Below, piece after piece: positions 37,301 to 47,153 of a stretch of 64,000 bases of DNA. Position 1 is the stretch's first letter. Each line of letters opens with the position of its first letter. The position numbers and the translations under genes were made by a program. Under the pieces are notes generated by a model that did not search any database, was not told the origin of the DNA, and saw only the letters and a list, made by a program, of their open reading frames with translations. This DNA is from Cavia porcellus (taxonomy: Eukaryota; Chordata; Mammalia; Rodentia; Caviidae), in NCBI RefSeq assembly GCF_034190915.1, contig NW_026947501.1:2666001-2730000 (forward strand), read 5' to 3'.

Positions 37301-39110
37301 TTGTTATGGGTAGGGATAGGGTTAAGTTTCGGTCTAGGGTGATGGTTAGGCATCGGGTTAAGGTCAGGGTTAGGGTTCGGTTAGGGTTACTTTTATCGGT
37401 AAGGTTTAAGTTTAGGATCAGTGTTAGGGTTAGGGTTAGGGTTATGGTTAGGGTTAGGGTTAAGGTTAGGTATAGCGTTAGTGTTAGGTTTAGTGGTAGG
37501 GTTAGAGGTTAGTGTTAGGTTTAGGTTTAAGGTTTGGGTTAGTGTTAGGGTTATGGTTAGGCTTAGGTTTAGGGTTAGGATTAGCATTAGGTTTAGAATT
37601 TAGCGTAAGGGTCAGGGTTAGGGTTAGAGTTAGAGGTCAGGGTTAGTGTTAGTGTTAGAATTAGTGTTTGGGTTACAGGTTAGGGGTGGTGTTAGTGCTA
37701 TATTTTGGGTTAGGGTTTATTTTAGCGTTAGGGTTATATTTCCGGTTAGGTTTAGGGTTAGAGTTATGGTTAGAATGTTAGGCTTAGAATTAGGGTTAGA
37801 AGTTAGGGTTATATTTAGGGTTAAGGTTAGGGTTATAGCTAGGGTTAGGGTTAGTGTTAGGGTTAAGGCTGGGGTAGGTGTTAGGTTTATTCTTATAGTT
37901 AGGGTTAGTGATTAGGGTTAGGGTTAGGGTGAGTTAGTGTTAGTAAAAGGGTTAGGGTTTGAGTTATGTGTTAGAGTTAGGGTTAGTGTTTAGGGTTAGG
38001 GTTAGGGTTAGCGTTAGGATTAATTTTAGGTTTAGGGATTAAAGTTAGTGGTTAGGGTTAGGCTCAGGGTTAGTGTTAGAGTTAGGGTTAGGTTTAGTGT
38101 TAGGGTTAGGGTTAGGTTTAGGGTTAGCATAAGGATTAGTGATCAGGGTTAGATTTAGGGTTAGGGTTTGGGTTAGGTTTAAGTGTAGGGGTTAAGGTTA
38201 GTGTTAGTATAAGTGTTAGGGATTAGGGTTAGTTTTTTTGCTAGTGATAGGTTTAGGGTTAAGGTTGGGGTTAGGTGTAGTGTTACCAATTAGGGTTAGG
38301 GTTAGGTTCAGGGATAGGTTTAGCGTTCGTTGCAAGTTTAGGGTTATTGTTAGGGTTATGGGTTACGTTTAGGACTAGGTGTTAGGATTAGTGTTAGGGT
38401 TAGAGCTAGACAGTGTTAGGTTTAGGGTTAGTCTTAGGTTTATCGTAGGGTTAGCGTTAGGGTTAAGGTTAGAGTTTCGTGTCATGGTTGGGGTTAGTGT
38501 TAGTGTTAGGGTTAGGGTTATTGTTAGGTTTAGAGGTTAGGGTTAGGACTAGGTTTAGTGTTAAGGTCAAAGGTTAGCATTAGGGTTAGGGTTAGGATTA
38601 GGTTTAGAGTTTTGGGTAGGGTTTTGTGTTAGGGCTATGTTTAGTGTTAGGTTTTAGGGTTAGGCGTTAGGGTTTAGGGTTTAGGGTTAGTGGTTATGGT
38701 TATGGTTATGGTTATGGTTAGGGTTAGGGTTAGTGTTAGGGTTAGGGTTAGGGTTACGGTTATGTTTAGTGTTATGATTCGGATGATGGTGAGGGTTCGG
38801 ATTAAGTGTAGTGTTAGGCTTAGGGAATATGGTTAGTGTTAAGGTTAGGGTTAAATTTAGGGTTAGTTTTAGTGTTTAGGGGTTGGGTTAGTGTTAGTTT
38901 TATTGATAGAGTTAAAGTTAGGTTTAGGGTTCCATTTAGGGATTAGTGTTAGTTGTTGAGTTAATGTTAGTGTTAGGGTTGGGGTTAGTGTTAGTGTTAG
39001 TGTTAGGAATTAGGGTTAGGCTTTAGGGTTAGGATTAGGCTTAGGGTTAGGGTTAGGCTTAAGGATCAGGTTAGTGTTAGGGTTAGTGTCAGGGTTAGGG
39101 TTAGGGTTAG
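31319..39110 (+). repeat. HOR unit 5 (~7.79 kb), hybrid of left and right unit types
   Basis: From 31319 to about 36.5 kb it reads almost the same as unit 4. The exception I noticed is TTAGAG near 35419, shared with units 6 and 7. From about 36.64 kb it follows units 6 and 7: GTTTAGGGTTATGG instead of GTTTGGGGTTATGG, and GTGTTAGAAGTAGG instead of GTGTTCGAAGTAGG near 36736. It also has private changes near 36523 and 36550. The right end is set inside the perfect TTAGGG run at 39095-39124, where a deletion joint lies, so the last base is uncertain. Confidence 0.88.
36520..36650. other. Switch point between homogenised and diverged array domains
   Basis: Left of this interval unit 5 carries the forms of units 1-4. 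For example, it lacks the extra hexamers seen at the equivalent of 44502-44530 in unit 6. Right of it unit 5 carries the forms of units 6 and 7. The change happens within about 130 bases and is not associated with any foreign insertion. It marks the edge of a recently amplified or converted block. Confidence 0.72.
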
Positions 39111-39124
39111 GGTTAGGGTTAGGG
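39095..39124 (+). repeat. Perfect TTAGGG run at a ~554 bp deletion joint
   Basis: There are five perfect TTAGGG hexamers. Upstream sequence matches the end of a unit (GTTAGTGTCAGGG, as near 7776-7785). Downstream, TTTGTGTTTGGGATTAGAG matches offset 531 of a unit. The intervening ~554 bases, present at 7825-8355 and in other units, are missing. The spacing from unit 5 to unit 6 landmarks (31996 to 39272, 7276 bp instead of about 7830) confirms this. Confidence 0.85.
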
Positions 39125-39246
39125 TTTGTGTTTGGGATTAGAGTTTGGCTTATGCTTATGGTTAGTGTTAGGGTTAGGGTTAGTGTTAGTGTAAGTCTTA
39201 GGGTTATCTTTAGTGTTCAGTGTTAGGTTTTTTGTTAAGGTTAGGT

Positions 39247-40760
39247 TTAGGTTTAGGGTTAGGGTTAGGGTTTGTGTTTGGGATTAGAGATTGGCTTAAG
39301 TTTAGGGTTAGTGTTTTGGTTAGGGTTAGTGTTATTGTTAGTCCTAGGGTTAGCTTTAGAGTTTAGTGTTAGGGTTCCTGTTAAGGTTATGATTAGGTTT
39401 AGGGTTAGGTTTAGGGTTAGATTTACTCTTAGGGTTAGGGTTAGGGTTAGTGCTAGGTTTGGGTTAGAATTAGAGTTAGGTTTCGGCTTAGCGTAAGGAT
39501 TAGAGAATGGGGTTAGGTTTAGGGTTAGGGTTTGGATTAGGTTTAAGTGTAGGTGTTAAGGTTAGGGTTAGTGTTAGTGTTAGCTATTAGGGTTAGATTT
39601 TGGGTTAGGGTTAGGGTTACGGTTACGGTTGGTGTTAGCCTTAGTGTTAGGGATTCATGTTAGGGTTAGGGTTAGGCTTAGGGTTAAGGTTCAGACTAGG
39701 AGGAGTGTTAGTTTTAGGGACAGGGGTAGAGGGTAGGGTTAGGGTTAGGGTTAGTGGCAGGGTTACATGTTAGTGTTAGTTTTAGGGTTAGGGTTATGTT
39801 AGTGTTCGTGTTATAGTTAGGGTTAGGGTTTGGGATTGGTGTTAGAGTTAGGGTTAGTGTTGCCATTAGGCATTAAGTTTAGTGTTAGGATTAGTGTTAG
39901 GGTTAGCGTTAGGGTTAGGATTAGGGTTAGGTTTAGAGGTTAGGGTCAGGTTTAGGGTTAAGGTTAGGGTTTGGGTTAGTGTTAGGGTTAGGGTTAGGGT
40001 TAGGGTTAGGGTTAGGGTTAGGGTTAGGGTTAGGTTTAGGGTTTGTGTTTGGGATTAGAGATTGGCTTAAGTTTAGGGTTAGTGTTTTGGTTAGGGTTAG
40101 TGTTATTGTTAGTCCTAGGGTTAGCTTTAGAGTTTAGTGTTAGGGTTCCTGTTAAGGTTAGGATTAGGTTTAGGGTTAGGTTTAGGGTTAGATTTACTAT
40201 TAGGGTTAGGGTTAGGGTTAGTGCTAGGTTTGGGTTAGAATTAGAGTTAGGTTTCGGCTTAGCGTAAGGATTAGAGAATGGGGTTAGTTTTAGGGTTAGG
40301 GTTAGGATTAGGTTTAAGTGTATGTGTTAAGGTTAGGGTTAGTGTTAGTGTTAGCTATTAGGGTTAGATTTTGGGTTAGGGTTAGAGTTACGGTTACGGT
40401 TGGTGTTAGGCTTAGTGTTAGGGATTCATGTTAGGGTTAGGGTTCGGCTTAGGGTTAAGGTTCAGGCTAGGAGGAGTGTTAGTTTTAGGGACAGGGGTAG
40501 AGGGTAGGGTTAGGGTTAGGGTTAGTGGCAGGGTTACATGTTAGTGTTAGTTTTAGGGTTAGGGTTATGTTAGTGTTCGTGTTATAGTTAGGGTTAGGGT
40601 TTGGGATTGGTGTTAGAGTTAGGGTTAGTGTTGCCATTAGGCATTAAGTTTAGTGTTAGGATTAGTGTTAGTGTTAGCGTTAGGGTTAGGATTAGGGTTA
40701 GGGTTAGAGGTTAGGGTCAGGTTTATGGTTAAGGTTAGGGTTTGGGTTAGTGTTAGGGTT
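39247..40760 (+). repeat. 771 bp tandem repeat inside unit 6
   Basis: TTTGTGTTTGGGATTAGAG begins at 39271 and again at 40042, and the following ~700 bases run in parallel. The first copy breaks off into a perfect TTAGGG run at 39982-40034. The second continues into normal unit sequence (AGTGCCAGGG near 40761). The copies are not identical. The first has TTATGATTAGG and TACTCTTAGGG, as in unit 7. The second has TTAGGATTAGG and TACTATTAGGG, as in units 1-5. Both share CTTAAGTTTAGGG. The left edge is approximate. Confidence 0.87.
39982..40034 (+). repeat. Longest perfect TTAGGG run noticed (8 copies plus TTAGG)
   Basis: Eight uninterrupted TTAGGG hexamers and a partial ninth occupy the joint between the two copies of the 771 bp repeat. 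At the corresponding place in other units there is only GTTAGGGTTAGTGCC. The perfect repeat is therefore either a product of the rearrangement or the homology that mediated it. It is capable of forming a G-quadruplex on the + strand. Confidence 0.93.
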
Positions 40761-43700
40761 AGTGCCAGGGTTTTATGTTAGTATTAGTTTTAGGGAAAGG
40801 GTTAGGGTTAATGTTAGTGTTATACTTAGGGTTAGGGTTTGGGTTAGGTGTTAGAGTTAGGGTTAGGTTTAGTGTAGCGTTAGATTTAGTATTAGTGTTA
40901 GGTTTAGGGTTACAGTTCGGGTTAGGGTTAGGTTTAATGTTACGGTTAGGGTTAGCATAAGGATTATGGTTAGTGTTAGGGTTAGGGTTCGGGTTAGGGT
41001 TAGGTTTAGGTTTAGGGTTAGGGCTAGCATAAGTATTAGAGTTAGTGTTAGGTTTAGGATTAGAGTTAGGGTTAGAGCTAGACAGGGTTATGGCTAGGGT
41101 TAGTGTTAGGGTTACTGTTATCATAGGTTTAGGTTTAGGGTTAGTTTTAGGTTTTGAGGTTAGGGTCAGGGTTAAGGTTAGTGTTAGTGTTAGGGTTAGG
41201 GTTAATGTTTGGTTTAGAGGTTAGGATTAGGGTTAGTGGTAGAGTTTAGGGTTAGGGTTGTGGTTAGGTATAGACTTAATGTTAGGGTTAGTGGTAGGGT
41301 TAGAGGTTAGTATTAGGTTTATTGTTAGGGTTTTGGTTAGTGTTAGGTTTAGGTTTAGGGTTAGGGTTAGGATTAGCAGTAGGGTTAGAGTTTAGTATAA
41401 ATTTAGGGTTACTGTTAGGATTAGAGGCCAGGGTTACTGTTAATGTTTGGATTAGTGTTAGGGTTATGCGTTAGGGATCGGGTTAGTGCTACCTTTAGAT
41501 TTAGGGTTAGGGTTATGTTTCCGGTTAGGTTCAGTGTTAGCGTTATGGTTACAGGGTTAAGGTTAGAATTAGGATTAGAAGTTAGGGCTTTATGTAGGTT
41601 TAAGGTTAGGGTTAGAGTTAGGGTTAGGGCTGGAGTTAAGTTTTAGTGTTATTGTTAGGGTTAGGGTTAGAGATTAGGATTAGGTTTATGGTGAGTGATA
41701 GGGTTAGGAAAAGTGTTAAGGTTTGAGTTGGGGTTAGAGTTAGGGTTAGGGTTACTGTTAGGTTTAGGGTTATTGTTAGTGTTAGGGTTAGAGTTTAGTG
41801 TTAGGTTTATAGTTACGGTTTGCATGAGGTTTAGGGTTAGTGTTAGGGTTAGGTTTAGGGTTTGGGTTAGGGTTAGCATTAGGGTTAGTTTTAGGTTTAG
41901 GGATTAAGTTTAGTGGTAGTGTTAGTGTTAGATTTAGGGTTAGAGTTAGGGTTACGTTTAGTGTTAGGGTTAGGCTAAGGGTTAGGGTTAGCATAATGAT
42001 TAGAATTTAGGGTTAGGTTTAGGGTTAGGGTTTGTGTTAGGGTTAAGTGTAGGGGTTAACAGTAGTGTTAGTGTAAGGGTTAGGGATTATGGTTAGTGTT
42101 TTTGTTAGTGTTAGGGTTAGGGTTAATGTTGGAGTTAGGGGTAGTATTACCAATTAGTGTTAGGTTTAGAGTCATGGATAGGTTTAGGGTTAGTGTCAAG
42201 TTTAGTTTTAATGTTAGGGTTACGGGTTACGGTTAGGGCTAGGGGTTAGGATTAGTGTTATGTTTAGAGCTAGACAGGGTTAGGGTTAGGGTTATTGTTA
42301 GGTTTATTGTAGGGTTATGGTTAGGGTTAGGGTTAGGGTTAGGGTTAGGGTTAGGGTTATTGTAAGGTTTAGAGGTTAGGGATATGGCTAGGGTTAGGTT
42401 TGGGGTCAGAGATTAGCGTTAGGTTTAGCGTTAGGGTTAGAGTTAGGGTTAAGGTTAGTGTCAAGTTTGTGGTTAATGTTAGGGTTACGGGTTATGTTTA
42501 GTTCTAGGGTTTAGGATTAGTGTTACGGTTAGAGCTAGACCGGGTTAGGGTTAGGTTTAGTGTTAGGTTTATTGTAGGGTTAGGGTTAGGGTTAGAGTTT
42601 AGGGTCAGGGTTGTGGTTAGGGTTAGTGTTAAGGTTAGGGTTATTATTAGGTTTAGATTTTAGGATTAGGGTTTGGATTAGGGTTAGGGTCAGAGGTTAG
42701 CGTTAGGGTTTTGGTTCGGATTAGGTTTAGGGTTTTTGGGTAGAGTTTGGGTTAGGGCTATGTTTAGGTTTAGGTTTTAGGGTTTGGGGTTAAGGTTTAG
42801 GGTTTAAGGTTAGGGGTTAGGGTTAGTGTTAGGTTTATGGTTATGGTTAGGTTTAGGGTGAAGGTTAGGGTTAGGGTTAGCTTTAGGTTTAGCGGGTTAG
42901 GGTTAGTGTTAGGGTTAAGTTTAGGTTTAGAGGTAAGGGTTAGGGTTAGGAATAGGGTTAGAATTATGGTTATGGTTAGGGTTAGGGTTAGGGTTAGTGG
43001 TAGGGGTAGGGGTTGGGTTAGGGTTAGTGTTAATGTTAGGGTTAGTGTTAGGGTTAGGGTTATGATTAGTGTGATGGTTAGGCTTAGGTTTAGGTTTAGT
43101 GTTAGTCTTAGCGATTAGTGTTAATGTTAAGGTCAGGGATAAAGTTAGGTTTAGGATTGGGCCTTAGTGTTAGTTTTAGTGTTAGGGTTAGTGATAGGGT
43201 TAAAGTTAGGGTTAGGGTGGGGTTGAAGCATTAGTATTAATGTTTGAGTTAGTGTTAGGGTTAGGGTTTGGGTTAGGGTTAGGGTTAGGGTTAGGGATTA
43301 GGGTTAGGGTTAGGGTTAGTGTTAGGGTTATTGTTAGAGTTAGGAGTAGGGTTAGGGTTAGGGTTGGTGTTAGGTTAGCATTAGGTATTAGGATTCACGT
43401 TACGGTTTGGCTTAGAGTTAGGGTTAGGAATAGGGTTGGGTTAGAGTTAGAATTTAGTGTAAGGGTTAGAGTTAGTGTTAGGGTTAGGGTTCGGTTTAAG
43501 CATTAGTATTAGTGTGTGAGTTTGTGTTTGGGTTTGGGTTGGGGTTAGGTTTAGGGTTAGGGATTAGGGTTAGCGTTATGGTTCGCTTTAGAGTTAGGGT
43601 TAGTGATAGGGTTTGGTTTGAGTTAGAATTTAGTGTAAGGGTTAGCGTTAGGTTTAGGGTTAGAGGTCAGAGTTAGGGTTAGTTTTAGTGTTAGGGTTCA

Positions 43701-46700
43701 GGTTAGGGTTAGGGTTAGGGTTAGGGATTAATGTTAGATTTAGGGTTAGGGTTAGAGTTATGGTTAGGGTAAATTTAGGGTTAGGGTTAGGGTTTAAAGT
43801 TAGGTTTAGGTTTAGAGGTATATTTATGGTTAGGGTAAATTTTAGGTGTTAGTGTTAGGGTTTAGTGTTAGGGTTAGGATTAGAGTTTGGTGTTAGGGTT
43901 AGGGTTAGGTTTAGTGTTAGCGTTTGGGTTTTGGGTTAGAATTAGGCTTATGTTTAGGGTTAGTGTTAGGGTTAGGGCTAGGGTTAGTGTTAGTGTTATT
44001 CTTAGGTTAGGTTTAGAGTTTAGTGTTATGGTTTGGGTTAGTTTTAGGGTTAGGGTTAGGTTTAGGGTTAAGGTTAGGGTTCGGGTTAGGGTTACATTTA
44101 TTGTTAGGGTTACAGTTAGGTTTAGGGTTAGTTCTAGGGTTAGGGTTGGCATTAGCATTAGGTTAGGGTTAGCGTAAGGATTAGAGAATGGGGTTAGGTT
44201 TAGGGTTAGGTTTAAGGGTAGGTGTTAAAGTTCGGGTTAGTGTTAGTGATTAGGGTTAGGATTTGGGTTAGTGTTAGGATTAAGGTTATGGTTGGGGTTA
44301 GGGTTAGTGTTAGGGATTAGGGTTAGGTTTAGGTTTAGGGACAGGGTTAAGGTTAGGGCTAGGGTGAGGATTAGGGTTAGGCTTAGGGGTAGAGGTTAGG
44401 GTTAGGGTTAGGGTTATGTTTAGGGTTAACTTTAGGTTTAGGTTTAGGGTTAGGGATTAAGGTTAAGGGTAGTGCTAGGTTTAGAGTTAGTGTTAGGGTT
44501 AGGCTTAGGCTTAGGGTTAGGGTTAGGGTTAGTTTTAGGCTTAGTGTTAGGGTTAGGCTTAGGGTTAGGTTTAGGGTTAAGTTTAGGTTTAAGTTTCGGG
44601 TTAGGTTTAGGGTTAGTTTTAGGCTTAGGTTTAGTTTTAGGGTTAGGATTCGGTTTAGGTTTAGGGTTATGGTTAGTCTTAAGGTTAGCATAAGGATTAG
44701 ATATTAGGGTTAGGGTTAGGGTTAGGGTTAGGGTCAGTGTTAGGGTTATGTTTAGTGTTAGAAGTAGGTTTAGAGTTAAGTTTGGGGTTAGGGTTAGTGT
44801 TAAGAATTAGGGTTAGCGTTAGGGTTCGGCTTAGGGTTAGGTTTAGGTATAGGTTCGGGTTAGGCTTAGAGTTTAGTGTAAGGTTTATTGTTAGGTTTAG
44901 CGTTAGGTTTAGGATTATGGTTAGGGTAAATTTAGTGTTAGGGTTAGGGTTAGGGTTTAGAGTTATGTTTAGGTTTAGCATTATGGTTATGGGTAAGGTA
45001 AGGGCTAGAGTTAGGGTTAGGATTAAGTTTAGAGTTGTGGGTATGGTTTGCTTTAGGCTTATGTTTATGGTTAGGTTTTGGTGTTAGGTGTTAGGGTTTA
45101 GGGTTTATTGTTAGGGCTTAGGGTTAGTGTTAAGGTTATGGTTAGGATTAATGTTAGCGTTAGTGTAAGGATTAGAGCATAGGGTTAGGTTTAGGTTAGG
45201 CTTATGGTTAGGTTTAATGGCAGGGGTTATGGTTAGGGTTAGTGTTAGTGTTAGGGATAAGCGTTAGTTAGGATTACAGTTGTGGTTAGGTTTAGTGTTA
45301 GGGATTAGGGTTTTTGTTATGGGTAGGGATAGAGTTAAGTTTCGGTCTAGGGTGATGGTTAGGCATCGGGTTAAGGTCAGGGTTAGGGTTCGGCTAGGGT
45401 TATTTTTATGGGTAAGGTTTAAATTTAGGATCAGTGTTAGGGTTAGGGTTAGGGTTAGGATTAGGGTTAAGGTTAGGTATAGCGTTAGTGTTAGGTTTAG
45501 TGGTAGGGTTAGAGGTTAGTGTTAGGTTTAGGTTTAGGGTTTGGGTTAGTGTTAGGGTTATGGTTAGGCTTAGGTTTAGGGTTAGGATTAGCATTAGGTT
45601 TAGAATTTAGCGTAAGTGTCAGGGTTAGGGTTAGAGTTAGAGGTCAGGGTTAGTGTTAGTGTTAGAATTAGTGTTTGGGTTACAGGTTAGGAGTAGTGTT
45701 AGTGCTATATTTTGGGTTAGGGTTTGTTTTAGGGTTAGGGTTATATTTCCGGTTAGGTTTAGTGTTAGAGTTACGGTTAGAGGGTTAGGCTTAGAATTAG
45801 GGTTAGACGTTAGGGTTAAGGTTAGGGTTATAGCTAGGGTTAGGGTTAGTGTTAGGTTTAAGGCTGGGGTAGGTGTTAGGTTTATTCTTATAGTTAGGGT
45901 TAGTGATTAGGGTTAGGGTTAGGGTGAGTTAGTGTTAGTAAAAGGGTTAGGGTTTGAGTTTTGTGTTAGAGTTAGGGTTAGTGTTTAGGGTTAGGGTTAG
46001 GGTTAGCGTTAGGGTTAGTTTTAGGTTTAGGGATTAAGGTTAGTGGTTAGGGTTAGGCTTAGGGTTAGTGTTAGAGTTAGGGTTAGGTTTAGTGTTAGGG
46101 TTAGGGTTAGGTTTAGGGTTAGCATAAGGATTAGTGATCAGGGTTAGGTGTAGGGTTAGGGTTTGGGTTAGGTTTAAGTGTAGGGGTTAAGGTTAGTGTT
46201 AGTATAAGTGTTAGGTTTTAGGGTTAGTTTTTTTGTTAGTGATAGGGTTAGGGTTAAAGTTGGGGTTAGGTGTAGTGTTACCAATTAGGGTTAGGGTTAG
46301 TTTCAGGGATAGGGTTAGCGTTCGTTGCAAGTTTAGGGTTATTGTTAGGGTTATGGGTTACGGTTAGGACTAGGTGTTAGGATTAGTGTTAGGGTTAGAG
46401 CTAGACAGTGTTAGGTTTAGGGTTAGTCTTAGGTTTATCGTAGGGTTAGCGTTAGGGTTAAGGTTAGAGTTTGTGTCTTGGTTGGGGTTAGTGTTAGTGT
46501 TAGGGTTAGGGTTATTGTTAGGTTTAGAGGTTAGGGTTAGGACTAGGGTTAGTGTTAAGGTCAAAGGTTAGCATTAGGGTTAGGGTTAGGATTAGGTTTA
46601 GAGTTTTGGGTAGGGTTTTGTGTTAGGGCTATGTTTAGTGTTAGGTTTTAGGGTTAGGCGTTAGGGTTTAGGGTTTAGGGTTAGTGGTTATGGTTATGGT

Positions 46701-47153
46701 TATGGTTATGGTTATGTTTATGGTTAGGGTTAGGGTTAGGGTTAGGGTTAGTGTTAGGGTTAGGGTTAGGGTTACGGTTATGTTTAGTGTTATGATTAGG
46801 ATGACGGTGAGGGTTCGGATTAAGTGTAGTGTTAGGCTTAGGGAATATGGTTAGTGTTAAGGTTAGGGTTAAATTTAGGGTTAGTTTTAGTGTTTAGGGG
46901 TTGGGTTAGTGTTAGTTTTATTGATAGGGTTAAAGTTAGGTTTAGGGTTCCATTTAGGGATTAGTGTTAGTTGTTGAGTTAATGTTAGTGTTAGGGTTGG
47001 GGTTAGTGTTAGTGTTAGGAATTAGGGCTAGGCTTTACGGTTAGGGTTAGTGTTAGGCTTAGTGTTAGGGTTAGGCTTAAGGATCAGGTTAGTGTTAGGG
47101 TTAGTGTCAGGGTTAGGGTTAGGGTTAGTGTTGCTGTTAGGCATTAGTGTTAG

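Larger units (their letters stand above)
39111..47153 (+). repeat. HOR unit 6 (rearranged, ~8.04 kb)
   Basis: This is a diverged right-type unit. It lacks the first ~0.55 kb of the standard unit and instead has a 771 bp repeat of offsets ~650-1390, which together give its length. Compared with units 1-4 it shows substitutions scattered throughout, a 272 bp rather than 278 bp spacing in the internal duplication (43223/43495), and extra TTAGGC/TTAGGG hexamers near 44502-44530. It also has TTAGAG near 43410, as in unit 7. No gene is present. Confidence 0.85.

Noticed and set aside
39111..40760. Mobile element insertion as the cause of the odd unit length
   Set aside because: The extra sequence is a repeat of unit offsets ~650-1390 and the loss is of unit sequence. 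No foreign sequence, terminal inverted repeat or target-site duplication is visible.
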